64,000 nucleotides of DNA, taken from positions 434,341-498,340 of the forward strand of contig NZ_LISW01000003.1 of the NCBI RefSeq assembly GCF_001905735.1, read 5' to 3'. How positions within the stretch are numbered: the stretch's first letter is position 1; each line of letters starts with the position of its first letter. Positions 42,342 to 51,339 of this stretch are shown here, in pieces. The DNA comes from Streptomyces sp. CB01249. Its GTDB lineage: Bacteria; Actinomycetota; Actinomycetes; Streptomycetales; Streptomycetaceae. The notes beneath the pieces are model-generated. The model saw nothing but the letters and a program-made list of their open reading frames with translations. It did no database searches and had not been told where the DNA came from. The translations under genes were made by a program, and so were the position numbers.

Positions 42342-43472
42342 CAGGAGCAGCAGGGCCCGGTCGTCGTTGACGTCCTTGGCGCACGCCTCGATGAGGTGCC
42401 AGGCGGCCCCCTCGAAGCCGGTGCTGACGTAGCGGTCGGCCTCGCCGGTCAGCCGGTCGATGCCCTCCGCGATGTCCCGGTCGGACGCCTCGACCAGTCC
42501 GTCGGTGAACAGCATCAGCACGTCACCGGGGGCGAGATGGCCCTTGACCGCGTCGAACTCGGCACCGTCGTACACCCCGAGCAGCGGGCCCTCCGCCGCC
42601 TTCTCCTCCCACTGGCCGTTGCCGGCGTGGAGCTGGAGGGCCGGCGGGTGGCCCGCCGAGAGGAGTTCGTAGTCGCCGGTCTCCAGGTCGAGGACCAGGT
42701 GGATCGAGGTCGCGAAGCCCTCGTCCCAGTCCTGGCGCAGCAGATAGCCGTTGGCGGCGGGCAGGAAGCCGTGCGGGGGCAGCGAGCCGAGGAGCCCGCC
42801 GAAGGCGCCGGAGAGCAGCAGGGCGCGGGACCCGGCGTCCATGCCCTTGCCGGAGACGTCGGTCAGGACGGCTTCCAGGGTGCGGCCGCCGTGGGTGCGG
42901 GCCGCGACGACGAAGTCCCCGGAGAAGGACTGCCCGCCGGCCGGGCGCAGCGCCATCTCGCGGTGCCAGCCCTGCGGGAGGCGGGGCAGCGAGCTCTGGA
43001 CGCGGATGCGTTCGCGGAGGTCGAAGAGCATGGTGCCGCCGCGCCGCCAGGGCACCCCGACCCGGGCGCGGAACTGGGCGAGGATCAGCCCGAAGAACCC
43101 GCAGGCGGCGACCGTGAGCACGGTGCCGGGGGTGACCCCGGCCGGGCCGTCCTCGTAGGGGCCGAGCCGGACGGACTCCACGATGAGGGCGGCGGCGACC
43201 GCCGCGTACAGGCCGAGGAGGCTGGCGGGGCGCAGCAGCAGACCGGCCGCGATGATCGGCAGGACGAGCATGGTGGGCGCGCACCAGACCGGGTCGACCA
43301 GGGTGAGGCAGGTGATGACCGGGATGACCAGGAAGAGGCCGGCCAGGGCGATCCAGTCGGAGCCGTCGCCGCGGAAGTAGTCGACCCCGGACCGGCGCAG
43401 CGTGGTGTAGACCCGGTGCGCCGATTTCCGCCATCGGGCCGGGTACGTCTCTGCTCCTGCGCGTCGGGCCAT
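42327..43472 (-). CDS. Membrane PP2C/SpoIIE-type Ser/Thr phosphatase
   Basis: A 381-aa protein. The N-terminal third has about four membrane helices (WIALAGLFLVIPVITCLTLV; MLVLPIIAAGLLL; GLYAAVAAALIVES; LTVAACGFFGLILAQ). The C-terminal domain (about 155-381) is a SpoIIE-type PP2C phosphatase with FSGDFVVAA, LTDVSGKGMDAGSRALLL, LFTDGLVEASDRD and DDRALLLL, which supply the metal aspartates. The likely role is dephosphorylation of an anti-anti-sigma factor or another partner in signalling. ATG 43472 is chosen; GTG 43490 is in frame. It ends inside the 17-bp tandem repeat. Confidence 0.87.
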   Translation of the reverse strand: MARRAGAETYPARWRKSAHRVYTTLRRSGVDYFRGDGSDWIALAGLFLVIPVITCLTLVDPVWCAPTMLVLPIIAAGLLLRPASLLGLYAAVAAALIVESVRLGPYEDGPAGVTPGTVLTVAACGFFGLILAQFRARVGVPWRRGGTMLFDLRERIRVQSSLPRLPQGWHREMALRPAGGQSFSGDFVVAARTHGGRTLEAVLTDVSGKGMDAGSRALLLSGAFGGLLGSLPPHGFLPAANGYLLRQDWDEGFATSIHLVLDLETGDYELLSAGHPPALQLHAGNGQWEEKAAEGPLLGVYDGAEFDAVKGHLAPGDVLMLFTDGLVEASDRDIAEGIDRLTGEADRYVSTGFEGAAWHLIEACAKDVNDDRALLLLSRKS

Positions 43473-43577
43473 TGCGGGGACCTTATCCACCCGGCGGCCT
43501 CCGGTGCAGGGGGACCCCGTGACAATGTGTTCGAAATCGGCGCGCTCGGTGCCGTACCGGCGGGTAAGGCGCGCGGA

Positions 43578-44387
43578 TTACGCGGACTGGCAGCCGGGGC
43601 ACCAGAAGAGGTTGCGGGCGGCCAGGTCGGCGGTGCGGATCTCGGTGCCGCAGATGTGGCAGCCCTGGCGGGCGCGCCGGTAGACGTAGACCTCGCCGCC
43701 GTGGTCGTCCACGCGGGGCGGGCGGCCCATCGCCTCGGGCAGGTGCTCGGGGCGGACGGTGTCGATCCGGTTGTTCCGTACGCCCTCGCGCATCAGCTCC
43801 CGCAGGTCCGCCCAGATCGCGTCCCACTCGCGCCGGGTGAGGTCCTTGCCCGCCCGGTACGGGTCGATGCCGTGCCGGAACAGCACCTCGGCGCGGTAGA
43901 CGTTGCCGACGCCCGCGATGACCTTCTGGTCCATCAGCAGGGCGGCGACGGTGATCCGGCTGCGGGAGATCCGCTGCCAGGCGCGTTCGCCGTCCTCGTC
44001 CTCGCGCAGCGGGTCGGGGCCGAGCCGGTCGTGTATCGCGCGCTTCTCGGCGTCCGTGATCAGGGCGCAGGTGGTCGGGCCGCGCAGGTCCGCGTGGTGC
44101 GCGTCGTTGACCAGGCGCAGCCGGACGGTGTCGGTGGGCGGCGGGGCCGGGACCGTACCGAAGTTGAGTTTGCCGAACAGGCCGAGGTGGATGTGGACCC
44201 AGCCGGTGTCGCCGAAGCCGAGGAAGAGGTGCTTGCCGTGGGCGTCGGCCGTGTCCAGGACGTGGCCGTCGAGCAGGGCGGCGCTGTCGGAGAACTTGCC
44301 CTGCGGGCTGCTCGTCCGCACCGGCCGCCCGGCGAAGCGCTCGCGGTGGTCCGCGGCGAGGCGGTGGATCGTGTGTCCCTCGGGCAC
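43578..44387 (-). CDS. nei: Fpg/Nei-family DNA glycosylase
   Basis: A 269-aa base-excision repair enzyme. It starts GTG (VPEGHTIHRLA). After Met removal, Pro2 is the nucleophile and Glu3 the acid, and PEGH marks the Nei branch rather than PELP of Fpg. DQKVIAGVGNVYRAEVLF is the helix-two-turn-helix, and a C-terminal zinc finger has CHICGTEI...CPGC. It removes oxidised bases and cuts abasic sites. AGGAGA lies about 10 nt upstream. It lies 75 bp after rpiB, with a hairpin between. Confidence 0.93.
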   Translation of the reverse strand: MPEGHTIHRLAADHRERFAGRPVRTSSPQGKFSDSAALLDGHVLDTADAHGKHLFLGFGDTGWVHIHLGLFGKLNFGTVPAPPPTDTVRLRLVNDAHHADLRGPTTCALITDAEKRAIHDRLGPDPLREDEDGERAWQRISRSRITVAALLMDQKVIAGVGNVYRAEVLFRHGIDPYRAGKDLTRREWDAIWADLRELMREGVRNNRIDTVRPEHLPEAMGRPPRVDDHGGEVYVYRRARQGCHICGTEIRTADLAARNLFWCPGCQSA

Positions 44388-44427
44388 GGTGGCGGGTCTC
44401 CTGGGTGGTGCGGGGGCCGGACATGAC

Positions 44428-44454
44428 TGTGCCGCCGGACGGACCGGCGGCACA
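44428..44454 (-). terminator. Terminator after rpiB
   Basis: 11-bp perfect arms TGTGCCGCCGG/CCGGCGGCACA with a 5-nt loop, 8 bp past the rpiB stop. Confidence 0.78.
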
Positions 44455-44462
44455 GGAAGCGG

Positions 44463-44951
<489 letters not shown>

Positions 44952-45025
44952 GGGAGGAGTGTGGCACGTGCGCGGGCGGGGCGCCGACGAAGGGGTGCGG
45001 TGTGCCCGGTGGCGGGCAGACGCGC

Positions 45026-45063
45026 GGAGGCCCGCCGGTCCGCGGTGCGGTCGGCGGGCCTCC
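45026..45063 (-). terminator. Terminator after bioY
   Basis: 12-bp perfect arms GGAGGCCCGCCG/CGGCGGGCCTCC, 18 bp past the bioY stop. Confidence 0.8.
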
Positions 45064-45081
45064 TCACGAGGTGTCGCGGGG

Positions 45082-45675
45082 TCAGCCCCGGCGGCCCAGG
45101 AGCTTCCAGGAGGCGGGCAGCGCGCCCATGGCCAGCGCCGCCTTCAGCGCGTCGCCGAGCAGGAACGGCGTCAGGCCCGCGGCGATGGCCGCGCTCGCCG
45201 ACATGCCGGTGGACAGCGCCAGGTACGGCACGCCGACCGCGTAGATGATCGCCGAGCCGAGGACCATCGTCCCGGCCGTGCGCAGCACCGAGCGGTCGCC
45301 GCCGCGCCGGGCCAGGCCGCCGACGACGGTGGCGGCGAGCAGCATGCCGAGGACGTAGCCGAAGGAGGCGCCGCCCGCGCCGGAGGTGCCGCCCGCGAAC
45401 CACGGCATTCCGGCCATGCCGACGAGGGCGTACACGGCGAGGGAGAGGAAGCCGCGGCGGGCGCCGAGCGCGGTGCCGACGAGGAGGGCGGCGAAGGTCT
45501 GGCCGGTGACCGGGACCGGGGAGCCCGGAACGGGCACGGCGATCTGGGCGGCTATGCCGGTGAGCGCGGCGCCGCCGAGCACCAGGGCGGTGTCCACGGC
45601 GTAGCGGTGCCGGGCGGCGGGGAGCAGGTCGGCGAGGACCGCTCCGGTGCGGGCGGGGGCGGCAGCAGTGCTCAT
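45082..45675 (-). CDS. bioY: BioY-type biotin transporter substrate-binding subunit
   Basis: A 197-aa membrane protein with about six helices, the S component of an ECF-type biotin uptake system. The family motifs are VPGSPVPVTGQTFAALLVG, GARRGFLSLAVYALVGMAGMPWF and GGTSGAGGASFGYVLG. ATG 45675 has GGAGTCC upstream. No ATPase (BioM/EcfA) or EcfT gene is adjacent, so it works alone or shares energising subunits encoded elsewhere. Confidence 0.92.
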   Translation of the reverse strand: MSTAAAPARTGAVLADLLPAARHRYAVDTALVLGGAALTGIAAQIAVPVPGSPVPVTGQTFAALLVGTALGARRGFLSLAVYALVGMAGMPWFAGGTSGAGGASFGYVLGMLLAATVVGGLARRGGDRSVLRTAGTMVLGSAIIYAVGVPYLALSTGMSASAAIAAGLTPFLLGDALKAALAMGALPASWKLLGRRG

Positions 45676-46062
45676 CGGGGACTCCGCGGGGTGAGGGTGG
45701 CGAGGGACTGACCGTGACGCTATCCGACCGGGCCGTACCCGATCACCGTCAGCGGCCCACAAAGCGGCGCTCGGGGCGTTGGTGGGGTTCGCACAAGGAC
45801 GGCGGCGCAATCATCGCCGAGCGTGATGCTTGTCACTGAGGTGAGCGGGGATGCGCCCCAGGTGGGCCGGGAAGGCGCGCGGAAGCGGGACTGTGAACTC
45901 CCTCTAAAAGCGCGGTACGTGACGGTGGCCCACCGTCCGCCGCCGCGTGCGCGCCCGGTGTGGACCCGGTGACCGTATAGCGGACGGTGGTTACCGGCCT
46001 GCGGATCACGTGGCCAGACTGGGCGGACGTCCCCCGTCTCACCGACCGAACAGAGCTCGTCC
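45676..46062. promoter_or_regulatory. Divergent bioY/permease regulatory region with repeated GACGGTGG sites
   Basis: 387 bp without a credible gene. GACGGTGG-C-CCACCGTC is a 17-bp palindrome at 45921-45937. A third copy of GACGGTGG is at 45983-45990, and CCACCGTCCGC (45930-45940) is an 11-bp inverted match to GCGGACGGTGG (45980-45990). The arrangement lies 70-140 bp upstream of the permease start and looks like a multi-site operator. No biotin riboswitch or known BioQ/BirA box is recognised. Confidence 0.5.
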
Positions 46063-47475
46063 ATGTCCCGGACCTCCGCGCCCTCCCCCACCGGCTCCCC
46101 GGCCACCGCGCCGGACACCGGCCCCGACTCGTCCCTGTCGCACGGGCTGAAGCAGCACCATCTCTCGATGATCGCCCTGGGCGGCGTCATCGGCGCCGGG
46201 CTCTTCGTCGGCTCCGGCGCGGGCATCGCCGCCGCGGGCCCCTCGATCGTCATCGCGTACGCCGTCTCGGGACTGCTGGTGATGCTCGTGATGCGGATGC
46301 TCGGCGAGATGTCGGCGGCCAACCCGGCGTCCGGCTCGTTCTCGGTGCACGCCGAGCGGGCGATCGGGCCGTGGGCCGGGTTCACGGCGGGCTGGGCGTT
46401 CTGGGTGCTGCTCTGCACGGCCGTCGGTCTGGAGGGCATCGGCGCGGCCAAGATCGTGACGGGCTGGCTGCCGGGGACCCCGGAGTGGGCCTGGGTGGCG
46501 CTGTTCATGGTGGTGTTCCTGGGGACGAATCTGGCCTCGGTGACGAAGTTCGGCGAGTTCGAGTTCTGGTTCGCCGCGCTCAAGGTCACCGCGATCACGC
46601 TGTTCCTGGTCCTCGGCGTGCTGGCGGTCCTGGGCGTCCTGCCGGGCACGGACGCGCCGGGCACCGCCAACCTCAGCGGCGAGGGCGGCTTCCTGCCGAA
46701 CGGCCCGGACGGCCTGGTCATCGGACTGCTCGCCTCCGTCTTCGCGTACGGCGGTCTGGAGACGGTCACCATCGCCGCCGCGGAGTCCGAGGACCCGGTG
46801 CGCGGCGTCGCGACGGCCGTGCGGACGGCGATGTGGCGGATCGCGCTGTTCTACGTGGGCTCCATGGCGGTCGTCGTGACGCTGGTGCCCTGGGACGACC
46901 CGAAGGTGGTGGAGGTGGGGCCGTTCTACGCGGCGCTCGACCACCTCGGCATCGGCCAGGCCGCGCAGATCATGAACGTCGTCATCCTGGTCGCGCTGCT
47001 CTCCGCGATGAACGCCAACATCTACGGCGCCTCGCGCATGGCCTGCTCACTGGTGGCGCGCGGCCAGGGCCCGAAGCGGCTGGGCCGGGTCTCCGGCGGG
47101 GTGCCGCGCACGGCGGTCCTGGTCTCGTCCGTCTTCGGCTTCCTGTGCGTGCTGCTGAGCTACTGGCGCCCGGACGACGTCTTCCCGTGGCTGCTGAACA
47201 TGACCGGTGCGGTGATCCTGGTCGTCTGGATCTTCATCGCCGTCTCCCAGCTGATCCTGCGCGCCCGCCTGGAGCGCGAGGCGCCCGAGAAGCTGGTGGT
47301 GCGGATGTGGCTGTTCCCCGGACTGACGGTGGTGGCGCTGCTCGCCATGGCCGGCATCTTCGTCCTGATGCTCCGCCAGCCCTCGACCCGTGACCAGCTC
47401 CTGGCGTCGGGCGCGCTGACGGTGGCCCTGGCGGCGATCGGGGCCGTACGCCAGCGGCGGCGCGCCGGAGTCTGA
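46063..47475 (+). CDS. Amino acid permease (APC superfamily, GABA-permease-like)
   Basis: A 470-aa transporter with about twelve membrane segments after a hydrophilic Ser/Pro/Thr-rich N-terminus of about 30 residues. LKQHHLSMIALGGVIGAGLFVGSG is the TM1 signature of the AAT family, and RMLGEMSAANPASGSFSVHAERAIG and FAYGGLETVTIAAAESEDP are equally typical. The substrate is not predictable beyond an amino acid or amine. ATG 46063 has a weak SD. A strong terminator follows. Confidence 0.88.
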   Translation: MSRTSAPSPTGSPATAPDTGPDSSLSHGLKQHHLSMIALGGVIGAGLFVGSGAGIAAAGPSIVIAYAVSGLLVMLVMRMLGEMSAANPASGSFSVHAERAIGPWAGFTAGWAFWVLLCTAVGLEGIGAAKIVTGWLPGTPEWAWVALFMVVFLGTNLASVTKFGEFEFWFAALKVTAITLFLVLGVLAVLGVLPGTDAPGTANLSGEGGFLPNGPDGLVIGLLASVFAYGGLETVTIAAAESEDPVRGVATAVRTAMWRIALFYVGSMAVVVTLVPWDDPKVVEVGPFYAALDHLGIGQAAQIMNVVILVALLSAMNANIYGASRMACSLVARGQGPKRLGRVSGGVPRTAVLVSSVFGFLCVLLSYWRPDDVFPWLLNMTGAVILVVWIFIAVSQLILRARLEREAPEKLVVRMWLFPGLTVVALLAMAGIFVLMLRQPSTRDQLLASGALTVALAAIGAVRQRRRAGV

Positions 47476-47497
47476 GCCGTAACCCCGTAAAACCGTA

Positions 47498-47540
47498 CGA
47501 AACACCGGGTCCTAAGCCGAAGGGCTGACCCGGTGTTTCG
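47498..47540 (+). terminator. Terminator after permease
   Basis: 14-bp perfect arms CGAAACACCGGGTC/GACCCGGTGTTTCG with a 15-nt loop, ending 2 bp before the sodF -35 element. Confidence 0.85.
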
Positions 47541-47542
47541 CG

Positions 47543-47578
47543 TTGCTGCTGTTAGCCTGCTGTTGCATAGAGGTTGCA
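47543..47578 (+). promoter_or_regulatory. sodF promoter with Nur-like box
   Basis: TTGCTG (47543-47548) and CATAGA (47566-47571) are 17 bp apart. TGCAT-AGAGG-TTGCA (47564-47578) overlaps the -10 and matches the tGCaa-N5-ttGCA pattern I recall for the nickel-responsive repressor Nur, which represses sodF when nickel is present. The gene downstream is an Fe-type SOD, as expected. Confidence 0.7.
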
Positions 47579-47614
47579 ATAACAACTTGTCAGCAGTTGG
47601 AGGGTTCGAAACCA

Positions 47615-48256
47615 ATGGCCACGTACACGCTCCCGGAACTCCCGTACGACTACGCCGCGCTCGAACCGGTCATCAATCCGCAGATCATCGAGCTCCACCA
47701 CGACAAGCACCACGCCGCTTACGTGAAGGGCGCCAACGACACCCTGGAGCAGCTGGAGGAGGCGCGGGACAAGGAGGCCTGGGGAGCGATCAACGGCCTC
47801 CAGAAGAACCTCGCCTTTCACCTGTCCGGCCACATCCTGCACTCGATCTACTGGCACAACATGACCGGTGACGGCGGCGGCGAGCCGCTGGCCGCGGACG
47901 GGGTCGGCGACCTCGCGGACGCGATCACCGAGTCCTTCGGCTCCTTCGCCGGTTTCAAGTCCCAGCTGACGAAGGCCGCGGCCACCACGCAGGGCTCCGG
48001 CTGGGGCGTCCTCGCGTACGAGCCGGTCAGCGGCAAGCTGATCGTGGAGCAGGTCTACGACCACCAGGGCAACGTGGGCCAGGGCTCCGTCCCGGTCCTG
48101 GTCTTCGACGCCTGGGAGCACGCCTTCTACCTCCAGTACAAGAACCAGAAGGTCGACTTCATCGAGGCGATGTGGGCCGTCGTCAACTGGCAGGACGTGG
48201 CGAAGCGCTACGCCGCCGCCAAGGAGCGCGCGGACGTGCTGCTGCTCGCCCCCTGA
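47615..48256 (+). CDS. sodF: Fe/Mn-family superoxide dismutase
   Basis: A 213-aa enzyme converting superoxide to oxygen and hydrogen peroxide. The metal ligands are visible in IIELHHDKHHAAYV, LAFHLSGHILHSIYW and VLVFDAWEHAFYLQYKNQ (DxWEHA). Length is normal. ATG 47615 has GGAGGG 11 nt upstream. The Nur-like operator suggests it is the iron enzyme used when nickel is too scarce for NiSOD. No sodN is in the window. Confidence 0.96.
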   Translation: MATYTLPELPYDYAALEPVINPQIIELHHDKHHAAYVKGANDTLEQLEEARDKEAWGAINGLQKNLAFHLSGHILHSIYWHNMTGDGGGEPLAADGVGDLADAITESFGSFAGFKSQLTKAAATTQGSGWGVLAYEPVSGKLIVEQVYDHQGNVGQGSVPVLVFDAWEHAFYLQYKNQKVDFIEAMWAVVNWQDVAKRYAAAKERADVLLLAP

Positions 48257-48338
48257 GCCGACGTCCCGCGCGCGGGACACACCGGACGCCCTGCCTCGTG
48301 ATCGTCTTCTCAACCTTCACCGGCAGGCGGATGAAGGG

Positions 48339-48373
48339 GAGGCCCCCGCCTGGACGTGACAGGCGGGGGCCTC
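48339..48373 (+). terminator. Terminator after sodF
   Basis: 14-bp perfect arms GAGGCCCCCGCCTG/CAGGCGGGGGCCTC with a 7-nt loop. Confidence 0.85.
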
Positions 48374-48422
48374 TCTGTGGTCCGGGCCCGGCTGCCATGA
48401 TGTCCGGCATGAGGAGCACGTC

Positions 48423-49262
48423 ATGACGATCACCGTCCACGAGCTGGTGTACTACCCGGTCAAGGGCTGCGCCGGGACCCGGACCGACTCCGCCCGGGTC
48501 GCCGTCACCGGCCTGGAACACGACCGGACGTTCATGGTGGTCGACGCCGCCGACGGCGCGTTCCGCAGCCAGCGCACCCACCCCGCGATGGCGGCGATCG
48601 GGGTCCGGGTCCTCGACGCGGGGGCGGCCCTCGACCTGTCCGCCGAGGCCGTCGGGCCGCTGCGCCTGGAGGTGGCCCCGGACGGGCCGCGCCGCGAGGT
48701 CAGCATGTTCGGCCGGGACCTCGGCGAAGCCGTCGACCAGGGCGACGAGGCCGCGCAGTGGTTCTCCGACGCGCTCGGGGCCGCGTGCCGCCTCGTCCGG
48801 GTGGTCCCAGGCTTCGACCGCGACGGCTGGGGCGAGACCCCCGGCAAGGTCAACTTCGGCGACGCGCACGCGGTCCTGGTCACCTCGACCGCCTCGCTCG
48901 CCGGGCTCAACGCCCGCATCGCGGCCCGGGGCGACGCCGCGCCCGTGCCCATGGACCGCTTCCGGGCCAACATCGTGCTGACCGGTGACGACGAGCCGCA
49001 CTTCGAGGACCGGGTGGCGCGGATGACCGTCGGCACCGCCGAACTCGCCCACTCGGTCAAGGCGATCCGCTGCAACGTCCCGCTCATCGACCAGCGGACC
49101 GGGCGCCGTGCGGGCCCGGAGCCGGTGCGCACCCTGGCCACGTACCGCAGGGAGCCGGAGTTCGGCAACAAGCTCAGCTTCGGCGCGAAGAACGCGGTGG
49201 TGCGCGCGGGCGTGGTGCGGGTCGGCGACCCGGTCTCCGTGCACAGCCCGGCGGCCGGCTGA
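48423..49262 (+). CDS. MOSC-domain protein (YcbX/mARC-like)
   Basis: A 279-aa protein with an N-terminal MOSC beta-barrel domain (VHELVYYPVKGCAGTRTDSA) and a C-terminal MOSC domain. FRANIVLTG and AIRCNVPLIDQRTGRR contain the Cys expected to bind the molybdenum cofactor, followed by TLATYR. Members reduce N-hydroxylated compounds, usually with a redox partner. No [2Fe-2S] domain is fused here, unlike E. coli YcbX. ATG 48423 has GAGGAG 6 nt upstream. Confidence 0.88.
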   Translation: MTITVHELVYYPVKGCAGTRTDSARVAVTGLEHDRTFMVVDAADGAFRSQRTHPAMAAIGVRVLDAGAALDLSAEAVGPLRLEVAPDGPRREVSMFGRDLGEAVDQGDEAAQWFSDALGAACRLVRVVPGFDRDGWGETPGKVNFGDAHAVLVTSTASLAGLNARIAARGDAAPVPMDRFRANIVLTGDDEPHFEDRVARMTVGTAELAHSVKAIRCNVPLIDQRTGRRAGPEPVRTLATYRREPEFGNKLSFGAKNAVVRAGVVRVGDPVSVHSPAAG

Positions 49263-49352
49263 GCACCCCGTAAAACCAGCTGCCCGCATTCCGCAACTCG
49301 CCTATCGTCGTGCTGATTTGCCCGGAACGGGACGACGACGTGGAGGATGACT

Positions 49353-50318
49353 GTGCGCTACCGCGAGCTGGGACGCAGCGGACTTTCGGTGTCCGAGATC
49401 GGCTACGGGGCCTGGGGCATCGGCGAGTCCAGCTGGGTGGGGGCGACGCGGGACGAGTCGCTGCGCGCCCTGCACCGGGCCGTCGACCTCGGCGTGAACC
49501 TCATCGACACCGCGCGCGGCTACGGCGAGAGCGAGCGCATCGTCGGGCAGCTGGTCCGCGAACGGGCCGGTGACGAGGTGCTGGTCGCGACCAAGGTGCC
49601 GCCGAAGAACGGGGAGTGGCCGGCGGCGGACGGCCTGGACCCGGCGGACACGTTCCCCGGCGCGCACATCCGCAGCAGCCTGGAGACCAGCCTCGCCGCG
49701 TCCGGCCTGGACCACTTCGACGTGCTCCAGTTCCACGTCTGGAACGACGAGTGGCTGGGGCGCGGGGACTGGCTGGAGACCGTCGCGGCGCTGAAGCAGG
49801 AGGGCAAGATCCGCCTGTTCGGGGTCTCGGTCAACGACCACTCCCCGGAGAGCGCGGTCGCGCTCGTGCGCAGCGGGGCCGTGGACAGCGTGCAGGTCAT
49901 CTACAACGTGTTCGACCAGGCCCCCGCCGAGGAGCTGCTGCCGGCCTGCGCGGAGCACGGGGTCGGCGTGATCGTCCGGGTCGCGCTGGACGAGGGCGGG
50001 CTGACCGGCCGGATCACCGCGGACACGACGTTCCCCGAGGGCGACTTCCGCAACCGCTACTTCCGCGACGACCGCCCGGCCCAGGTCGAACGGCGCGTCG
50101 CGGCGATCGTGGCGGACCTGGGCATCGAGCCGGACGCGATCGCGGAGCACGCGCTGCGGTTCGTCCTGAGCCACCCGGCGGTCTCCACCGTGATCCCGGG
50201 GATGCGCAGCGTCCGGAACGTGGAGCGCAACACCGCGCTCAGCGACGGACAGCCGCTCACCGAGGAGCAGCTGGCGGTCCTGGCCAAGCACCGCTGGCCG
50301 CGCAACTTCTACTCCTGA
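49353..50318 (+). CDS. Aldo/keto reductase
   Basis: A 321-aa NADPH-dependent (beta/alpha)8 oxidoreductase. The catalytic tetrad is visible as DTARGYGESE (Asp, Tyr), VATKVPP (Lys) and LQFHVWN (His). GTG 49353 is chosen because GGAGG ends 6 nt before it; ATG 49347 is immediately against the GGAGG and is unlikely. Substrate is unknown. The 3' end overlaps the convergent lipoprotein gene by 10 bp. Confidence 0.9.
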   Translation: MRYRELGRSGLSVSEIGYGAWGIGESSWVGATRDESLRALHRAVDLGVNLIDTARGYGESERIVGQLVRERAGDEVLVATKVPPKNGEWPAADGLDPADTFPGAHIRSSLETSLAASGLDHFDVLQFHVWNDEWLGRGDWLETVAALKQEGKIRLFGVSVNDHSPESAVALVRSGAVDSVQVIYNVFDQAPAEELLPACAEHGVGVIVRVALDEGGLTGRITADTTFPEGDFRNRYFRDDRPAQVERRVAAIVADLGIEPDAIAEHALRFVLSHPAVSTVIPGMRSVRNVERNTALSDGQPLTEEQLAVLAKHRWPRNFYS

Positions 50319-51208
50319 CCGGGAAGTTCACCGGTCCGCGCCGCCGCCGGGGTCTTCGTCCACGGGCCGACGCCGAGCCGGCCCGTGGTGCCGAGGTCCA
50401 GCTCCGGGGTGACCGTCACGGGCGCGGCGCCGGGCTTCGCGGTGACCTCGGTGTAGGGGGCGTTCACCGGGTCGCCTTCCGTGGTGGTGTTGCGCCAGGC
50501 GAGGGTGGCGCGCGCGCTCTCGCCCGGGCGCAGCGTGACGGGGCGGGGTTCGGCGTTGCCGCCGATGCCGGTGGAGATCGCGGTGGTGCCGCGCAGGATC
50601 TCGACCCCGCTGACCGGCTTGCGGTCCTCGCCGAGGAGCCGGAGCGCCGGGTAGCCGTTCAGCTCGTAGTCGGTGGTGGAGCAGTTGGTGAGGTTGATGC
50701 CCACGACGCGCAGCCCCATCGCGGCGTCGCCCCGGTCGTTGGTGATGCGGACCCCTGAGGAGGGACAGGCGCCGCCCACCCCGTCCGCCGGGACGGCCCG
50801 CACCTTCATGAGCCGGGCCCGGTACGAGCGCGCCGAGCCCGGTCCGTCCGCCGCGTCCAGGGGCCGCCGCACGGTCTGGCCGGGCTTCACTGCCTCCACG
50901 GTGCGGGTGATGTTGTCCATGGCCTCGCCCAACCCGTTGACCAGGGTGAACGTGAGGGTGAAGGTGAGCGGTTCCTTCTCGGTGTTGGTGACCTCGAACC
51001 CGGTGGACGGGGCACCGGAGGGACCGCACTTGCCGCTGATCACCCGGACGTTGTCCCAGGTCCGCCCGGCCGGGTCGGGGAGCGGCGCGAGGGAGGCGCA
51101 GGTCGCGCCGGGCGACGCGGAGGCCCCGGCGGTCTCCTTCCCACATCCGGCGAGCAGCGCGGTGCTCGCGAGGGCGGCACACAGGATGAGGGCGGAGGCT
51201 GGGCGCAT
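50309..51208 (-). CDS. DUF4232 secreted lipoprotein
   Basis: A 299-aa protein with a type II signal peptide (RPASALILCAALASTALLAGCG), lipobox LLAG-C. The mature part resembles DUF4232 in its second half (ITNDRGDAAMGLRVVGINLTN, GYPALRLLGEDRKPV, LRPGESARATLAWRN) and an immunoglobulin-like region in the first. It is an extracytoplasmic lipoprotein of unknown function. The ATG at 51208 has only a weak GGGCGG SD. Confidence 0.83.
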   Translation of the reverse strand: MRPASALILCAALASTALLAGCGKETAGASASPGATCASLAPLPDPAGRTWDNVRVISGKCGPSGAPSTGFEVTNTEKEPLTFTLTFTLVNGLGEAMDNITRTVEAVKPGQTVRRPLDAADGPGSARSYRARLMKVRAVPADGVGGACPSSGVRITNDRGDAAMGLRVVGINLTNCSTTDYELNGYPALRLLGEDRKPVSGVEILRGTTAISTGIGGNAEPRPVTLRPGESARATLAWRNTTTEGDPVNAPYTEVTAKPGAAPVTVTPELDLGTTGRLGVGPWTKTPAAARTGELPGQE

Positions 51209-51307
51209 CCGCCCAGAAGATCAAAGGGCGCCGGGCCGGGCTGTGCGCCAGGTCACATATTGCGTCACGGTGGCGTCACAGACGGCGGCGAGGAGTGCTC
51301 CCCGCCG

Positions 51308-51339
51308 CCGTGCGGACGGTCAGCCGTGCGGACGGTCAG
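51308..51339. repeat. 16-bp perfect tandem duplication at a stop codon
   Basis: CCGTGCGGACGGTCAG occurs twice head to tail (51308-51323, 51324-51339). The TCA (stop on the minus strand) of the DsbA-like gene is in the second copy; the first copy is non-coding. Confidence 0.97.

Noticed and set aside
45676..46062. Biotin riboswitch or BirA operator for bioY
   Set aside because: No known biotin operator or aptamer sequence is recognised; only the GACGGTGG dyads are evident and they lie nearer the permease.
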